40,225 bases of DNA from JBLNBU01 sp050260215 (GTDB taxonomy: Bacteria > Pseudomonadota > Alphaproteobacteria > Rhodospirillales > Magnetospirillaceae), in the NCBI GenBank assembly GCA_050260215.1, contig JBLNBU010000253.1, positions 1-40,225 on the forward strand, given 5' to 3'. Below, in pieces: positions 15,715 to 23,222 of this stretch (position 1 is its first letter; the number at the start of each line of letters is the position of its first letter). A model generated the notes under the pieces. The model was given only the letters and a program-made list of their open reading frames with translations. It ran no database searches and was not told the DNA's origin. Made by a program: the position numbers and the translations under genes.

Positions 15715-17070
15715 TCACACCGCCTTGGAATGGCGCTGCTCGCCCTGGCGCAGGTAGCGGTCGAAGGCGGCGCAGACGGCGCGGACCAGGGTACGGCCGT
15801 CCGGCAGCACGGTGATGCGCCGTCCGTCGACCCGGACCAGGCCGTCGGCGGCCAGGGGCGCCATGCCGGCCAGTTCGGCCTCGAATTGGGCGGCGTCGGT
15901 GCCGTGGCGGGCGCACACGACGTCCAGGTCGATTTCCAGGTCGCACATCAGCCGTTCGATGATCTCGCGGCGCAGCAAGTCGTCGGCGTTGACCGCAACC
16001 CCGCGGGCGGTGGCCAGCCGGCCTTCGGCGATGGTGCGCTGATAGGCGTGGATCTCGCCCTCGTTGGCGATGTAGCCCTGGGGCAGGGAGCCGATGCCGC
16101 TCGCCCCCAGGCCGATCAGGGCCGGGGCGATGTCGGTGGTGTAGCCCTGGAAGTTGCGGTGCAGGCGCTTGGCGTTCAGCGCCACCGCCAGCTCATCGTC
16201 GGGGGCGGCGAAATGGTCCAGGCCGACCTGGACGTAGCCGAACTGCTCGGTCAGCATCCGGCAGCCCTGCTCGTATTGCTGCCAGCGGGTCTCGGTGTCG
16301 GGCAGCGCCTCTTCGGGGATCAGGCGCTGGTGCTTCTTCATCCACGGCACGTGGGCATAGCCGAACAGGGCGACGCGCCTGGGCTTCAGGCCGGTGACCG
16401 CCTTGTCGATGGTGGCCAGCAGGCCGTCCAGGGTCTGGAAGGGCAGGCCGTAGACCAGGTCGATGTTGACCTCGGCGACGCCGTAATGGCGCAGCCAGCC
16501 GGTGACCCGCTCGGTGACCTCGTAGGGTTGGATGCGGTTGATGGCTTGCTGGACCTTGTCATCCAGGTCCTGCACCCCGATGGAGGCGCGGGTGACGCCG
16601 GCCCCGGCCATGGCCTTGACGTAGTCCTCGTCGGCGGTGCGGGGATCGAGTTCCACCGCCACCTCGGCGCCGGCCTTCAGCTCGAAGCGCTCGCGCAGCA
16701 GATCCAGCGTGCGGACGAAATCCTCGGCCGACAGGATGGTCGGGCTGCCGCCGCCGAAATGGATGTGGCGGGCGGTCATGCGGCCGGGCAGGGCGGCGGC
16801 GACCAAGCCGACCTCCTTCCACAGCGAGTCCATATAGGCGGCGACCGGGGCGTAGCGCTTGGTGATCTTGGTGTGGCAGCCGCAGAACCAGCACATCTCG
16901 GCGCAGTAGGCGATGTGCAGGTACAGCGACAGCTCCAGCTTCGGGTCCAGCGCGCCCAGCCATTCCCGATAGGTGTCGGGCCCCACCCCGGGGTGGAAGT
17001 GCGGCGCGGTGGGGTACGAGGTGTAGCGGGGGACCCTGAGGTCGTATTTGGCCGCGAGATCAGGACGCAT
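15715..17070 (-). CDS. hemN: Oxygen-independent coproporphyrinogen III oxidase
   Basis: A radical-SAM enzyme of 451 residues that oxidatively decarboxylates coproporphyrinogen III to protoporphyrinogen IX in haem/bacteriochlorophyll synthesis without O2. The 4Fe-4S motif is YCAEMCWFCGC (Cys56, Cys60, Cys63, plus Cys65), matching HemN rather than the HemW paralogue. It is followed by HFGGGSPTIL and the HemN C-terminal domain. RYTSYPTAPHF near residues 15-25 is also typical of HemN. The ATG at 17070 has AAGGAAA upstream; the longer open frame is not HemN-like. The gene is divergent from the HfaB-like gene. I looked for an FNR box (TTGAT-N4-ATCAA) in the shared gap and did not find one. Confidence 0.96.
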   Translation of the reverse strand: MRPDLAAKYDLRVPRYTSYPTAPHFHPGVGPDTYREWLGALDPKLELSLYLHIAYCAEMCWFCGCHTKITKRYAPVAAYMDSLWKEVGLVAAALPGRMTARHIHFGGGSPTILSAEDFVRTLDLLRERFELKAGAEVAVELDPRTADEDYVKAMAGAGVTRASIGVQDLDDKVQQAINRIQPYEVTERVTGWLRHYGVAEVNIDLVYGLPFQTLDGLLATIDKAVTGLKPRRVALFGYAHVPWMKKHQRLIPEEALPDTETRWQQYEQGCRMLTEQFGYVQVGLDHFAAPDDELAVALNAKRLHRNFQGYTTDIAPALIGLGASGIGSLPQGYIANEGEIHAYQRTIAEGRLATARGVAVNADDLLRREIIERLMCDLEIDLDVVCARHGTDAAQFEAELAGMAPLAADGLVRVDGRRITVLPDGRTLVRAVCAAFDRYLRQGEQRHSKAV

Positions 17071-17394
17071 CGGCGCTCGTTTCCTTGAAAAATGCCGGGC
17101 AACCCTACTCCCGTCCGCGAGGCGTTTGCAACCGGGGCCGCCACCCCGTCCAGGGCGATTCCGGATTTCCCGGTCGCCGAGGGGGTAAGCCGCAGGGGTA
17201 TGTAAACATCGCCGTTCGCGCGTTACAGTTTTTGCCCGGACCCCTGTAGCTTCTCGGTCGTCGCAGCGCGGCACCGGACGAACAGCGCAGAACGTCAATC
17301 AAACATCATTATCTGTCAAGTCGAAAGCCACGGCGGTTTCGCCAAGGTCCGGGTAAGTGCGTGCCTGTGCCAGCCGATCACACGGGGGTTAGAT
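17071..17394. promoter_or_regulatory. 324-bp divergent promoter region between hemN and the HfaB-like gene
   Basis: No gene is supported. The gap is less GC-rich than its surroundings, notably around 17295-17320. A weak plus-strand promoter candidate is TTACAG (17223-17228), 18 bp, TAGCTT (17247-17252), which would leave a leader of about 140 nt before the ATG at 17395. GGGGG precedes that ATG. No clear FNR, Fur or other operator is visible. Confidence 0.35.
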
Positions 17395-18240
17395 ATGAAT
17401 ACATCAAGATCAGCCCTGAAATACACGGTGCCGCTGGTGCTGTTGTCCCTGGGCGGATGTGCCCCCGCACTGATGGGGCCCGCCGGGGTCGAGCCGGCCT
17501 ACAGCTTCGCCGTCACCGACAACGACACGCCTTATTCCCGTTGCCTGGGCCAGTTGGGCCGGGCCGCCGGCGTCAATCTGCCGGTGTTCGCCGTCGGCGA
17601 GGTCGCCGACAAGACCGGCCAGTTCCAGGCCACCGGCAACGGCACCTCGACGGCGCTGTCGCAAGGCGTCTCCGAGATGGTGATGAGCGCCTTCTACAAG
17701 ACGCGCAAGACCCGCCTGGTCGAGCGCTACGACCTGCGCATCCCCCTGGCCCAGGCCAAGATGGCGGAATCGGGCCTGACCAACCCCGACTCGGCCATCC
17801 GCAAGGGGTCGTTGCGCGGCAGCGACTTCGTGGTCGTCGGGGCACTGACCGAGCTCAACTACAACATCGGATCGGGCGGTGCGCGCCTTTCGGTCGGCGG
17901 CATGGGGGCCGGCGCCCGCTCCGTGGTCATCAACGTCGGCCTGGACCTGCGCGTCATCAACTCGCGCACCTTCGAGGTCAACTACGTCACCAGCCTGCAG
18001 AAGCAGATCTACGGGTTCGAGGTCGAATCCAACGTCTTCCGCTTCTTCGGGACCCAGCTCGTCGAGTTCGACGCGGGCGGCATCAGGAATGAACCGCTTC
18101 AGCTCGGCGTCCGCTCCGTCGTGGAAATGGCCGTGTACCAGATCATGACGGATTTCCTGGGCCTTCCCAGCTCGCCCGAGTGCCAGCTGGTCAAGGCCAA
18201 CTTCAACCAAGAGTTTTTGAACAAAGGAGAGGCAAAATGA
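17395..18240 (+). CDS. CsgG/HfaB-family outer-membrane secretion lipoprotein
   Basis: A 281-residue lipoprotein: hydrophobic signal followed by LSLGGC, with Cys22 as the lipid anchor. The body matches CsgG/HfaB proteins: VFAVGEVADKTGQF, SEMVMSAFYKT, the KGSLRGSDFVVVGALTELNYN segment and VVINVGLDLRVINSRTFEV, which in CsgG form the barrel-lining strands. CsgG exports curli subunits in E. coli; HfaB exports the holdfast-anchor proteins HfaA and HfaD in Caulobacter. The length is nearer to HfaB/CsgG than to generic lipoproteins. Its TGA overlaps the next ATG (ATGA), coupling it to a secreted Asn/Gln-rich protein that is its likely substrate. GGGGG precedes the ATG. Confidence 0.85.
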   Translation: MNTSRSALKYTVPLVLLSLGGCAPALMGPAGVEPAYSFAVTDNDTPYSRCLGQLGRAAGVNLPVFAVGEVADKTGQFQATGNGTSTALSQGVSEMVMSAFYKTRKTRLVERYDLRIPLAQAKMAESGLTNPDSAIRKGSLRGSDFVVVGALTELNYNIGSGGARLSVGGMGAGARSVVINVGLDLRVINSRTFEVNYVTSLQKQIYGFEVESNVFRFFGTQLVEFDAGGIRNEPLQLGVRSVVEMAVYQIMTDFLGLPSSPECQLVKANFNQEFLNKGEAK

Positions 18241-19319
18241 GGAAGATCGCCCTTCTGTCCGCCGCGTCGGCCGTCGCCATGATGGCCACGCCTGCCCTGG
18301 CCTTCGACGGCGTCCACTGGACCTGGAACGCCAACCTCGACCAGTACACCACCATCGACATCAGCCACCTGACCATGTTCGTCGATCCGGGCTGGACCCA
18401 GGTCGAGCGCTTGCAGGTGAACGCCGGCAACATCCTGGCGGTGACCAACCAGAACTACTCGGCCGCCTACGAGCCGACCGCCGGCTCGATGCCGATCTAC
18501 ATCAACGTCAACCAGAACTTCAACCAGGCCATCTATCAGGAGAACGAGGGCCAGTACGGCGCCAACACCAACGTCAACGGCTACAACCGCCCCTACGGCG
18601 GCAACGGCAACACCTACCAGAGCGTCGACCAGCTGCAGGCGAACCTGGCGGCCCAGGCGATCAACGCTCCGGTCTACATCACCGTCGACATGGGCAACTA
18701 CGTGCCCCACACCCTGGACGCCACCACCGACCTGGGCAAGATCACCGGCTCGGCCACCGCCATGGCCAACCTGGCGAGCCTGACCTCGGACGTGGGCGCC
18801 AGCTTCCATGACGCCCAGATCGCCTTCGGCGACTTCACCAAGCTGTCGGGCGACAGCCTGTACGGCTCGGGCGGCCAGCTGCTCGAGACCGTGGCCGGCC
18901 TGGCCGGCGACATGATCCCGTCGGGCAACCGCGGCACCGATGCGCTGGCCATCGCCTCGCTCGAGGCCCAGTTCGGCCTGATCAAGAAGGGCAATGTCGG
19001 CGCCTATGCCACCGCCGACTACGTCACCAACCTGGCCGTCCAGGAAGACGCCACCGCGTTCGGCAACCTGCACTCGGTGTCCAACACCCCGACCGTGGCC
19101 GCCACCCGCGACTACTACAGCAACGTCGTCTACAGCCCGTCGGTGGTCTACGGCGACCTGACCCAGTTCAACTACAACAACATCACTGCGGTCGCCTCGT
19201 CGGCCAACCAGCAGATCTACGGCTTCTCGAACCTGGGCAAGATCAACGGCTCGGTCAGCGCGCTGACCGCGACCGCCATGGGCAACATGTCCAGCATCGT
19301 CAACAAGGTCAGCAACTAA
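18237..19319 (+). CDS. Secreted Asn/Gln-rich repeat protein, probable fibre or anchor subunit (HfaD-like?)
   Basis: A 360-residue exported protein with a Sec signal peptide (MRKIALLSAASAVAMMATPALA|FDG). The mature chain is rich in Asn, Gln, Ser, Thr, Ala and Tyr, for example around residues 85-130, and has no Cys. A recurring motif [S/T/D]AT A-x-x-N-L/M appears three times: ATAMANL (173-179), ATAFGNL (272-278) and ATAMGNM (345-351). The first and last are each preceded by LGKI(T/N)GS, so a unit is duplicated about 170 residues apart. Such composition fits amyloid-like or beta-solenoid surface proteins. The ATGA overlap with the CsgG/HfaB gene points to export through it. Similarity to Caulobacter HfaD is inferred from context, not verified. 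Confidence 0.8.
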   Translation: MRKIALLSAASAVAMMATPALAFDGVHWTWNANLDQYTTIDISHLTMFVDPGWTQVERLQVNAGNILAVTNQNYSAAYEPTAGSMPIYINVNQNFNQAIYQENEGQYGANTNVNGYNRPYGGNGNTYQSVDQLQANLAAQAINAPVYITVDMGNYVPHTLDATTDLGKITGSATAMANLASLTSDVGASFHDAQIAFGDFTKLSGDSLYGSGGQLLETVAGLAGDMIPSGNRGTDALAIASLEAQFGLIKKGNVGAYATADYVTNLAVQEDATAFGNLHSVSNTPTVAATRDYYSNVVYSPSVVYGDLTQFNYNNITAVASSANQQIYGFSNLGKINGSVSALTATAMGNMSSIVNKVSN

Positions 19320-19332
19320 CTGATCCGACGTG

Positions 19333-19356
19333 CCGGGGGCGGGCGTCCGCCCCCGG
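19333..19356 (+). terminator. Strong hairpin between the two secreted-protein genes
   Basis: CCGGGGGCGG (19333-19342) pairs perfectly with CCGCCCCCGG (19347-19356) around GCGT. No T-run follows. It lies 13 nt after the stop of the repeat protein and 27 nt before the next start. It could stabilise the upstream mRNA or dampen read-through, giving more of the presumed main subunit. Confidence 0.6.
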
Positions 19357-19383
19357 TATTCGGGTCGATCCGGGAGGTCCTCC

Positions 19384-19914
19384 ATGGTGTTCAAGCAAGC
19401 CTTTTGCGCCGTCCTGCTGCTGACCGGGGTCACCGCGGTTATGGAAGCGGTGGCCGGCGGCGGGCCGCTGACGGCGGCCACCGCCCAGGCCCAGCAGATG
19501 GGGCGCGACCCCTGGGCCTTTCCCGCCGACAACCGCACCTTCAGTGCCCAGGCCCAGCTTTTGAGGCGCCAGCAGGACGCGGCCGGCTCGGCGTCGCCGG
19601 CGTCGTCGGGCGCGGCAGGGGCGACCACCGCCTACATCACCAGCTACAACAACTCCTCGACCTCGATCGGCAACTGGAACGACATCCAGCAGACCCTGTC
19701 GGGTGGCTCGACCGCCTACCTGGGCACCAGCATCGGCCAGACCAACCACGGCAATTCGACCTCGAATTCGTCGGCCGACACCACGACGACGACCACCTCG
19801 ACCAGCAACAGCAACAACGTCATCGGCTACACCCAGACGCCGCAGTCGACGCAGACGTCGCAGCAGCAGTCGGTCCAGTCGGTGCAGCAGACCATCCAGT
19901 CCCCCACTCCGTAA
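19384..19914 (+). CDS. Secreted Ser/Thr/Gln-rich protein, possible second fibre component (HfaA-like?)
   Basis: A 176-residue exported protein: hydrophobic N-terminus (FKQAFCAVLLLTGVTAV) and a likely cleavage around ATAQA|QQ, residues 32-38. GGGAGG lies 8 nt before the ATG at 19384. After a short polar segment (RDPWAFPADNRTFSAQAQLL) the chain becomes low-complexity. It has Asn/Ser/Thr-rich stretches (SYNNSSTSIGNWNDIQQTLS), then a run of six Thr with Ser/Asn, then Gln/Ser repeats (SQQQSVQSVQQTIQS). Composition resembles amyloid-type subunits and the small holdfast-anchor protein HfaA. I cannot confirm homology. Position between the CsgG-like operon and the Sel1 gene supports a role in the same surface structure. 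Confidence 0.72.
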   Translation: MVFKQAFCAVLLLTGVTAVMEAVAGGGPLTAATAQAQQMGRDPWAFPADNRTFSAQAQLLRRQQDAAGSASPASSGAAGATTAYITSYNNSSTSIGNWNDIQQTLSGGSTAYLGTSIGQTNHGNSTSNSSADTTTTTTSTSNSNNVIGYTQTPQSTQTSQQQSVQSVQQTIQSPTP

Positions 19915-19926
19915 GGAGATCACGCC

Positions 19927-20835
19927 ATGACACTGTCTTCCCGCCTGCGGGCCGGCGTCCTGCTGGCCGCGTGCCTGGCCGCGCCCGCGTTCGCCGCCGA
20001 GCAGCAGCCCATCCTGACCACCGACCGCCTGGTCGCCCAGGCCGAGGCCGACAACGCCGAGGCGCAGTTCCTGCTGGGCGCCACCCAGTTGGCCAATCCG
20101 TCCGACAAGAAGGCGGCCGCCAAGGGGGTGGCGTGGCTGGAACGCGCCGTCGCCAAGGGCCACCAGGGCGCCAGGGTCATGCTTGCCAACGTGCTGCTGC
20201 GCGGCACCGCCGTTCAGATCGACAAGGCCAGGGCGGTCCGGCTGGCGCGCGAGGCGGCAGAGGGCGGTAACGCCGACGGCCAGGTGCTGCTGGCGACCCT
20301 CTACCACCAGGGTATTGGCATCACCCGCGACGACGCCCAGGCGGCGGCGTGGCTTGACAAGGCGGCGGCCCAGGGCAAGCCCGAGGCCATGGTCGACCTG
20401 GGCATGCTGTACCTGAAGGGCGAGGGGGTCGCCCAGGACAGCGTCAAGGCGGCCGAACTGTTCAAGTCGGCCGCCGACGCCGGCAATTCCGACGCAGCCC
20501 TGAACCTGGCGATGATCCTGCTCAAGGGCGAGGGCCAGCCCGCCGATCCCGGCCAGGCGGCGCGCCTTTTGCTCAAGGCGGCCAAGGCCGGGCACCACGG
20601 CGCCCAATACAATCTGGGCCTTCTGTACGTGCGCGGCCAGGGCGTCGAGCGCGATCCGGTGGCGGCGGTCAAGTGGCTGGCCCTGGCCGGCACCTCGACC
20701 GAGCCCGAGATGCACAAGCGCGCCGACCAGACCCTGAAGGAACTGGCCGGTCCGGTCGGCGCCACCGCCATGGCCGATGGTTTCGAGGCGGCGCGGCAAT
20801 TCATGACCATTCAGGGAAGTCGCGCAGGGTCATAG
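19927..20835 (+). CDS. Periplasmic Sel1-repeat protein
   Basis: A 302-residue exported protein with signal peptide (SSRLRAGVLLAACLAAPAFA|AEQ) and AAGGAG before the ATG. From about residue 38 it is made of Sel1-like (TPR-related) repeats of about 36 residues, recognisable as AQFLLGATQL, GQVLLATLYHQGIGITRD, AMVDLGMLYLKGEGVAQD, AALNLAMILLKGEG and AQYNLGLLYVRGQGVERD. Sel1 proteins are scaffolds for protein-protein contacts. It is 12 nt downstream of the Ser/Thr/Gln-rich gene, so it probably chaperones or organises the exported subunits or the CsgG-like channel in the periplasm. That role is inferred from position. Confidence 0.88.
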   Translation: MTLSSRLRAGVLLAACLAAPAFAAEQQPILTTDRLVAQAEADNAEAQFLLGATQLANPSDKKAAAKGVAWLERAVAKGHQGARVMLANVLLRGTAVQIDKARAVRLAREAAEGGNADGQVLLATLYHQGIGITRDDAQAAAWLDKAAAQGKPEAMVDLGMLYLKGEGVAQDSVKAAELFKSAADAGNSDAALNLAMILLKGEGQPADPGQAARLLLKAAKAGHHGAQYNLGLLYVRGQGVERDPVAAVKWLALAGTSTEPEMHKRADQTLKELAGPVGATAMADGFEAARQFMTIQGSRAGS

Positions 20836-21027
20836 ATGGGCAATCCGAAGTCATATGATCTCCACGTTCAGCATAGGACCAGACTATTCCACGTCTGCGT
20901 CACCGGTTTCTCGGAATACGATTCATGGCGTTCAGGGAAGCAGCGGTAGAACTGTGCCTCGTCCGGGGTGGCGGCCAGTCCAAGTACTGTCCGCGACGCA
21001 TGGTCATTCCTTGAACGGAGGAGCTCA
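20836..21027 (+). other. 192-bp gap before the cytochrome/T2SS operon
   Basis: No gene is supported. The stretch is less GC-rich than its surroundings (for example 20848-20935) and must hold the promoter of the cytochrome-gsp operon. I see no box strong enough to name. It ends in a very strong ribosome site, GGAGGAG at 21017-21023, 4 nt before the ATG at 21028. Confidence 0.4.
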
Positions 21028-23214
21028 ATGAAGGTCGGTCCTCGAACGCGCGCCCGGTCCACGGCCGTCGTCGCCCTTGCGGCGGCGGTCGGAGTGACCG
21101 CGGTATCCATGGTGGCACTTGCCCAGACTGCGCCGCCGCCGCTGCCCATCCCGCCCTCGCTGAAGACGGTCAAGCCCAGGCTTCCCGACGTGTCGGCCTA
21201 TGTGAAGTCCGATCCCTCGGCGCAGCAGAAGCTGATCGTGCTGGGCAAGGCGCTGTTCTGGGACCAGTCGGTGGGCAGTTCGGGTAATGCCTGCGCCACC
21301 TGCCACTTCAGCGCCGGCGCCGACGCCCGCATCAAGAACCAGATCAACCCGGGCTTCAACGACCACACCGCCAACGCCTCGGGCGACGCCACCTTCGGCG
21401 ACGCGCAGGGGCGCGCGGCCTCGGAAGTCAATCCGCCCGCGGGCAGCGCCCACGTCCATTCGGGGCCCAACTACACCTTGAAGGCCGCCGACTTCCCCTT
21501 CCACCAGCTGTCCAATCCGTTGGACAAGGAATCGACCGTCACCTACGACACCAACGACGTCGTGTCGTCGGCGGGCGCCTACAACGGCACCTACACCTCG
21601 ACCGGCAAGGTCACGGCCATCGACATCTGCGGCCAGAGCCTCGACCCCATCTACCACATCCCCTCGCCCACGGGTGACAAGAACACCCGCCGGGTCGAGC
21701 CGCGCAACACCCCGACCATGATCAACGCGGTGTTCAACAAGCGCAATTTCTGGGACGGCCGTGCCAGCAACCTGTTCAACGGGCAAAGCCCGCTGGGGCT
21801 GAACGACCCCAACGCCTTCCTGGTCAAGCAGGTGAACGGGACCTGGCAGAAGGTGGCGGTGCAGATTCCCAACTCGGCGCTGGCCTCGCAGTCGGTCGGG
21901 CCGGTGGTCAGCGACTTCGAGATGATCTGCAACGGTCGCACCCTGGCCGAGTTCGGCAAGAAGCTGGTCGGACGCCAGCCGCTGGCGGCGCAGAAGGTGT
22001 CCAACACCGACAGCGTGCTGGCCTCGTTCCGCAACACGTCGGGGCTGGCCAACGGCCTGGTCGGCACCTATTCCGACCTGATCAAGGCGGTGTTCAAGGA
22101 CGAGTGGTGGAGCAGCGGCACCGTGCCCACCGGCCAGGGCCTGCCCTTCGAGGGCTATGACCAGATGGCGGCCAACTTCTCGCTGTTCTGGGGCATCGCC
22201 ATCCAGGCCTACCAGGCGACCCTGATCAGCGACGACTCGCTGTTCGACCAGGTGCAGGAAGGTCGCGCCAGCTTCACCGCCCAGCAGGCCCACGGCCTGC
22301 AGCTGTTCAACGGCCCCGGCGGCTGCCAGGCCTGCCACAACGGTCCGGCGTTCAGCGAAGCCACCACCTTCGACTTCAAGAACCCGGCCGACGAGTCCAC
22401 CTTCGGGGCTGCCTTCGACTTCCGCGACCGCGGCGTCGACATGAAGCCGCTGAACCTGTCGTTCGGGCCCAACGGCATCTCCTTCGAGCTGGCGCTTGCC
22501 GACGAAGGTTTCTTCAACCTGGGCGTCACCCCCACCGGCGAGGACCTGGGCGTCAACAACGTCGTGCCCAACTCCATCGCCGCCAAGTACCTGGCCAGCA
22601 TCCGCAACGGCGGGCCGGCGGTGCAGGTCATCGACGGCCTGACCATCAACCCGTGCAAGTTCACCATCCCGCTCAGCGGCGACACCGCCAACGGCTGTCC
22701 GGTGCCCAACCCGGCCGGCCAGCGCCTGGGCGTCGACGGTACCTTCAAGATCCCCGACCTGCGCAACGTCGAACTGACGGGGCCCTATTTCCACAACGGC
22801 GGCGCCGCTTCGCTCGAGCAGGTGCTGGCCTTCTACCGCCGCGGTGGCAACTCCCAGAAGCTGTCGATCCCGGGCGACATCCGCATCGACACCACCGGCT
22901 TCGGCACCAACCGCACCAATCTTGGCCCGCTGCTGCCGCTGGCCGGCTTCTCGGACCAGGACATCTCGGACGTCATCGCCTTCCTCAAGACCCTGACCGA
23001 CAACCGGGTCAAGTGCGAGCAGGCGCCCTTCGATCATCCGTCGCTGCGCGTGCCCGAAGGCATCGAGGGCGACGAGAACGGCTATGTGGACGTCAACGCC
23101 AACGGCCAGGTGGATGAAGGCTTCCGCAACATCCCGGCCGTGGGTTCCGGCGGCCTGCCCGCGCTGGGCAAGTCGTGCCTGCAGCCCTTCAACACCCAGC
23201 TGAGCAGCAACTAG
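21028..23214 (+). CDS. Large exported di-haem cytochrome of the MauG/cytochrome c peroxidase family
   Basis: A 728-residue exported protein with signal peptide ending near ALAQ (residue 33). It has two haem c sites, CATCH (89-93) and CQACH (433-437). RVEPRNTPTMINAVFNKRNF, DGRASNLF and the C-terminal GPYFHNGGAASLEQVLAFYR identify the CCP/MauG family. Ordinary di-haem CCPs are about 320-350 residues; this one has long insertions, chiefly between the two haem sites, and a tail. The tail contains a calcium-loop-like DENGYVDVNANGQVDEGF (682-699). It is the first gene of the type II secretion operon, 8 nt before gspE, so it is probably secreted or surface-displayed. Surface-associated CCP-like proteins are known in Methylococcus capsulatus. 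Substrate unknown. Confidence 0.88.
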   Translation: MKVGPRTRARSTAVVALAAAVGVTAVSMVALAQTAPPPLPIPPSLKTVKPRLPDVSAYVKSDPSAQQKLIVLGKALFWDQSVGSSGNACATCHFSAGADARIKNQINPGFNDHTANASGDATFGDAQGRAASEVNPPAGSAHVHSGPNYTLKAADFPFHQLSNPLDKESTVTYDTNDVVSSAGAYNGTYTSTGKVTAIDICGQSLDPIYHIPSPTGDKNTRRVEPRNTPTMINAVFNKRNFWDGRASNLFNGQSPLGLNDPNAFLVKQVNGTWQKVAVQIPNSALASQSVGPVVSDFEMICNGRTLAEFGKKLVGRQPLAAQKVSNTDSVLASFRNTSGLANGLVGTYSDLIKAVFKDEWWSSGTVPTGQGLPFEGYDQMAANFSLFWGIAIQAYQATLISDDSLFDQVQEGRASFTAQQAHGLQLFNGPGGCQACHNGPAFSEATTFDFKNPADESTFGAAFDFRDRGVDMKPLNLSFGPNGISFELALADEGFFNLGVTPTGEDLGVNNVVPNSIAAKYLASIRNGGPAVQVIDGLTINPCKFTIPLSGDTANGCPVPNPAGQRLGVDGTFKIPDLRNVELTGPYFHNGGAASLEQVLAFYRRGGNSQKLSIPGDIRIDTTGFGTNRTNLGPLLPLAGFSDQDISDVIAFLKTLTDNRVKCEQAPFDHPSLRVPEGIEGDENGYVDVNANGQVDEGFRNIPAVGSGGLPALGKSCLQPFNTQLSSN

Positions 23215-23222
23215 GGTTCCCC

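Noticed and set aside
17071..17394. FNR box in the hemN promoter region
   Set aside because: I searched by eye for TTGAT-N4-ATCAA and close variants; TCAATCAAAC near 17295 is not palindromic.
19764..19914. Microsatellite-like phase-variable tract in the Ser/Thr/Gln-rich gene
   Set aside because: The Thr and Gln runs use mixed codons (ACC/ACG, CAG/TCG), so there is no long perfect DNA repeat to slip.
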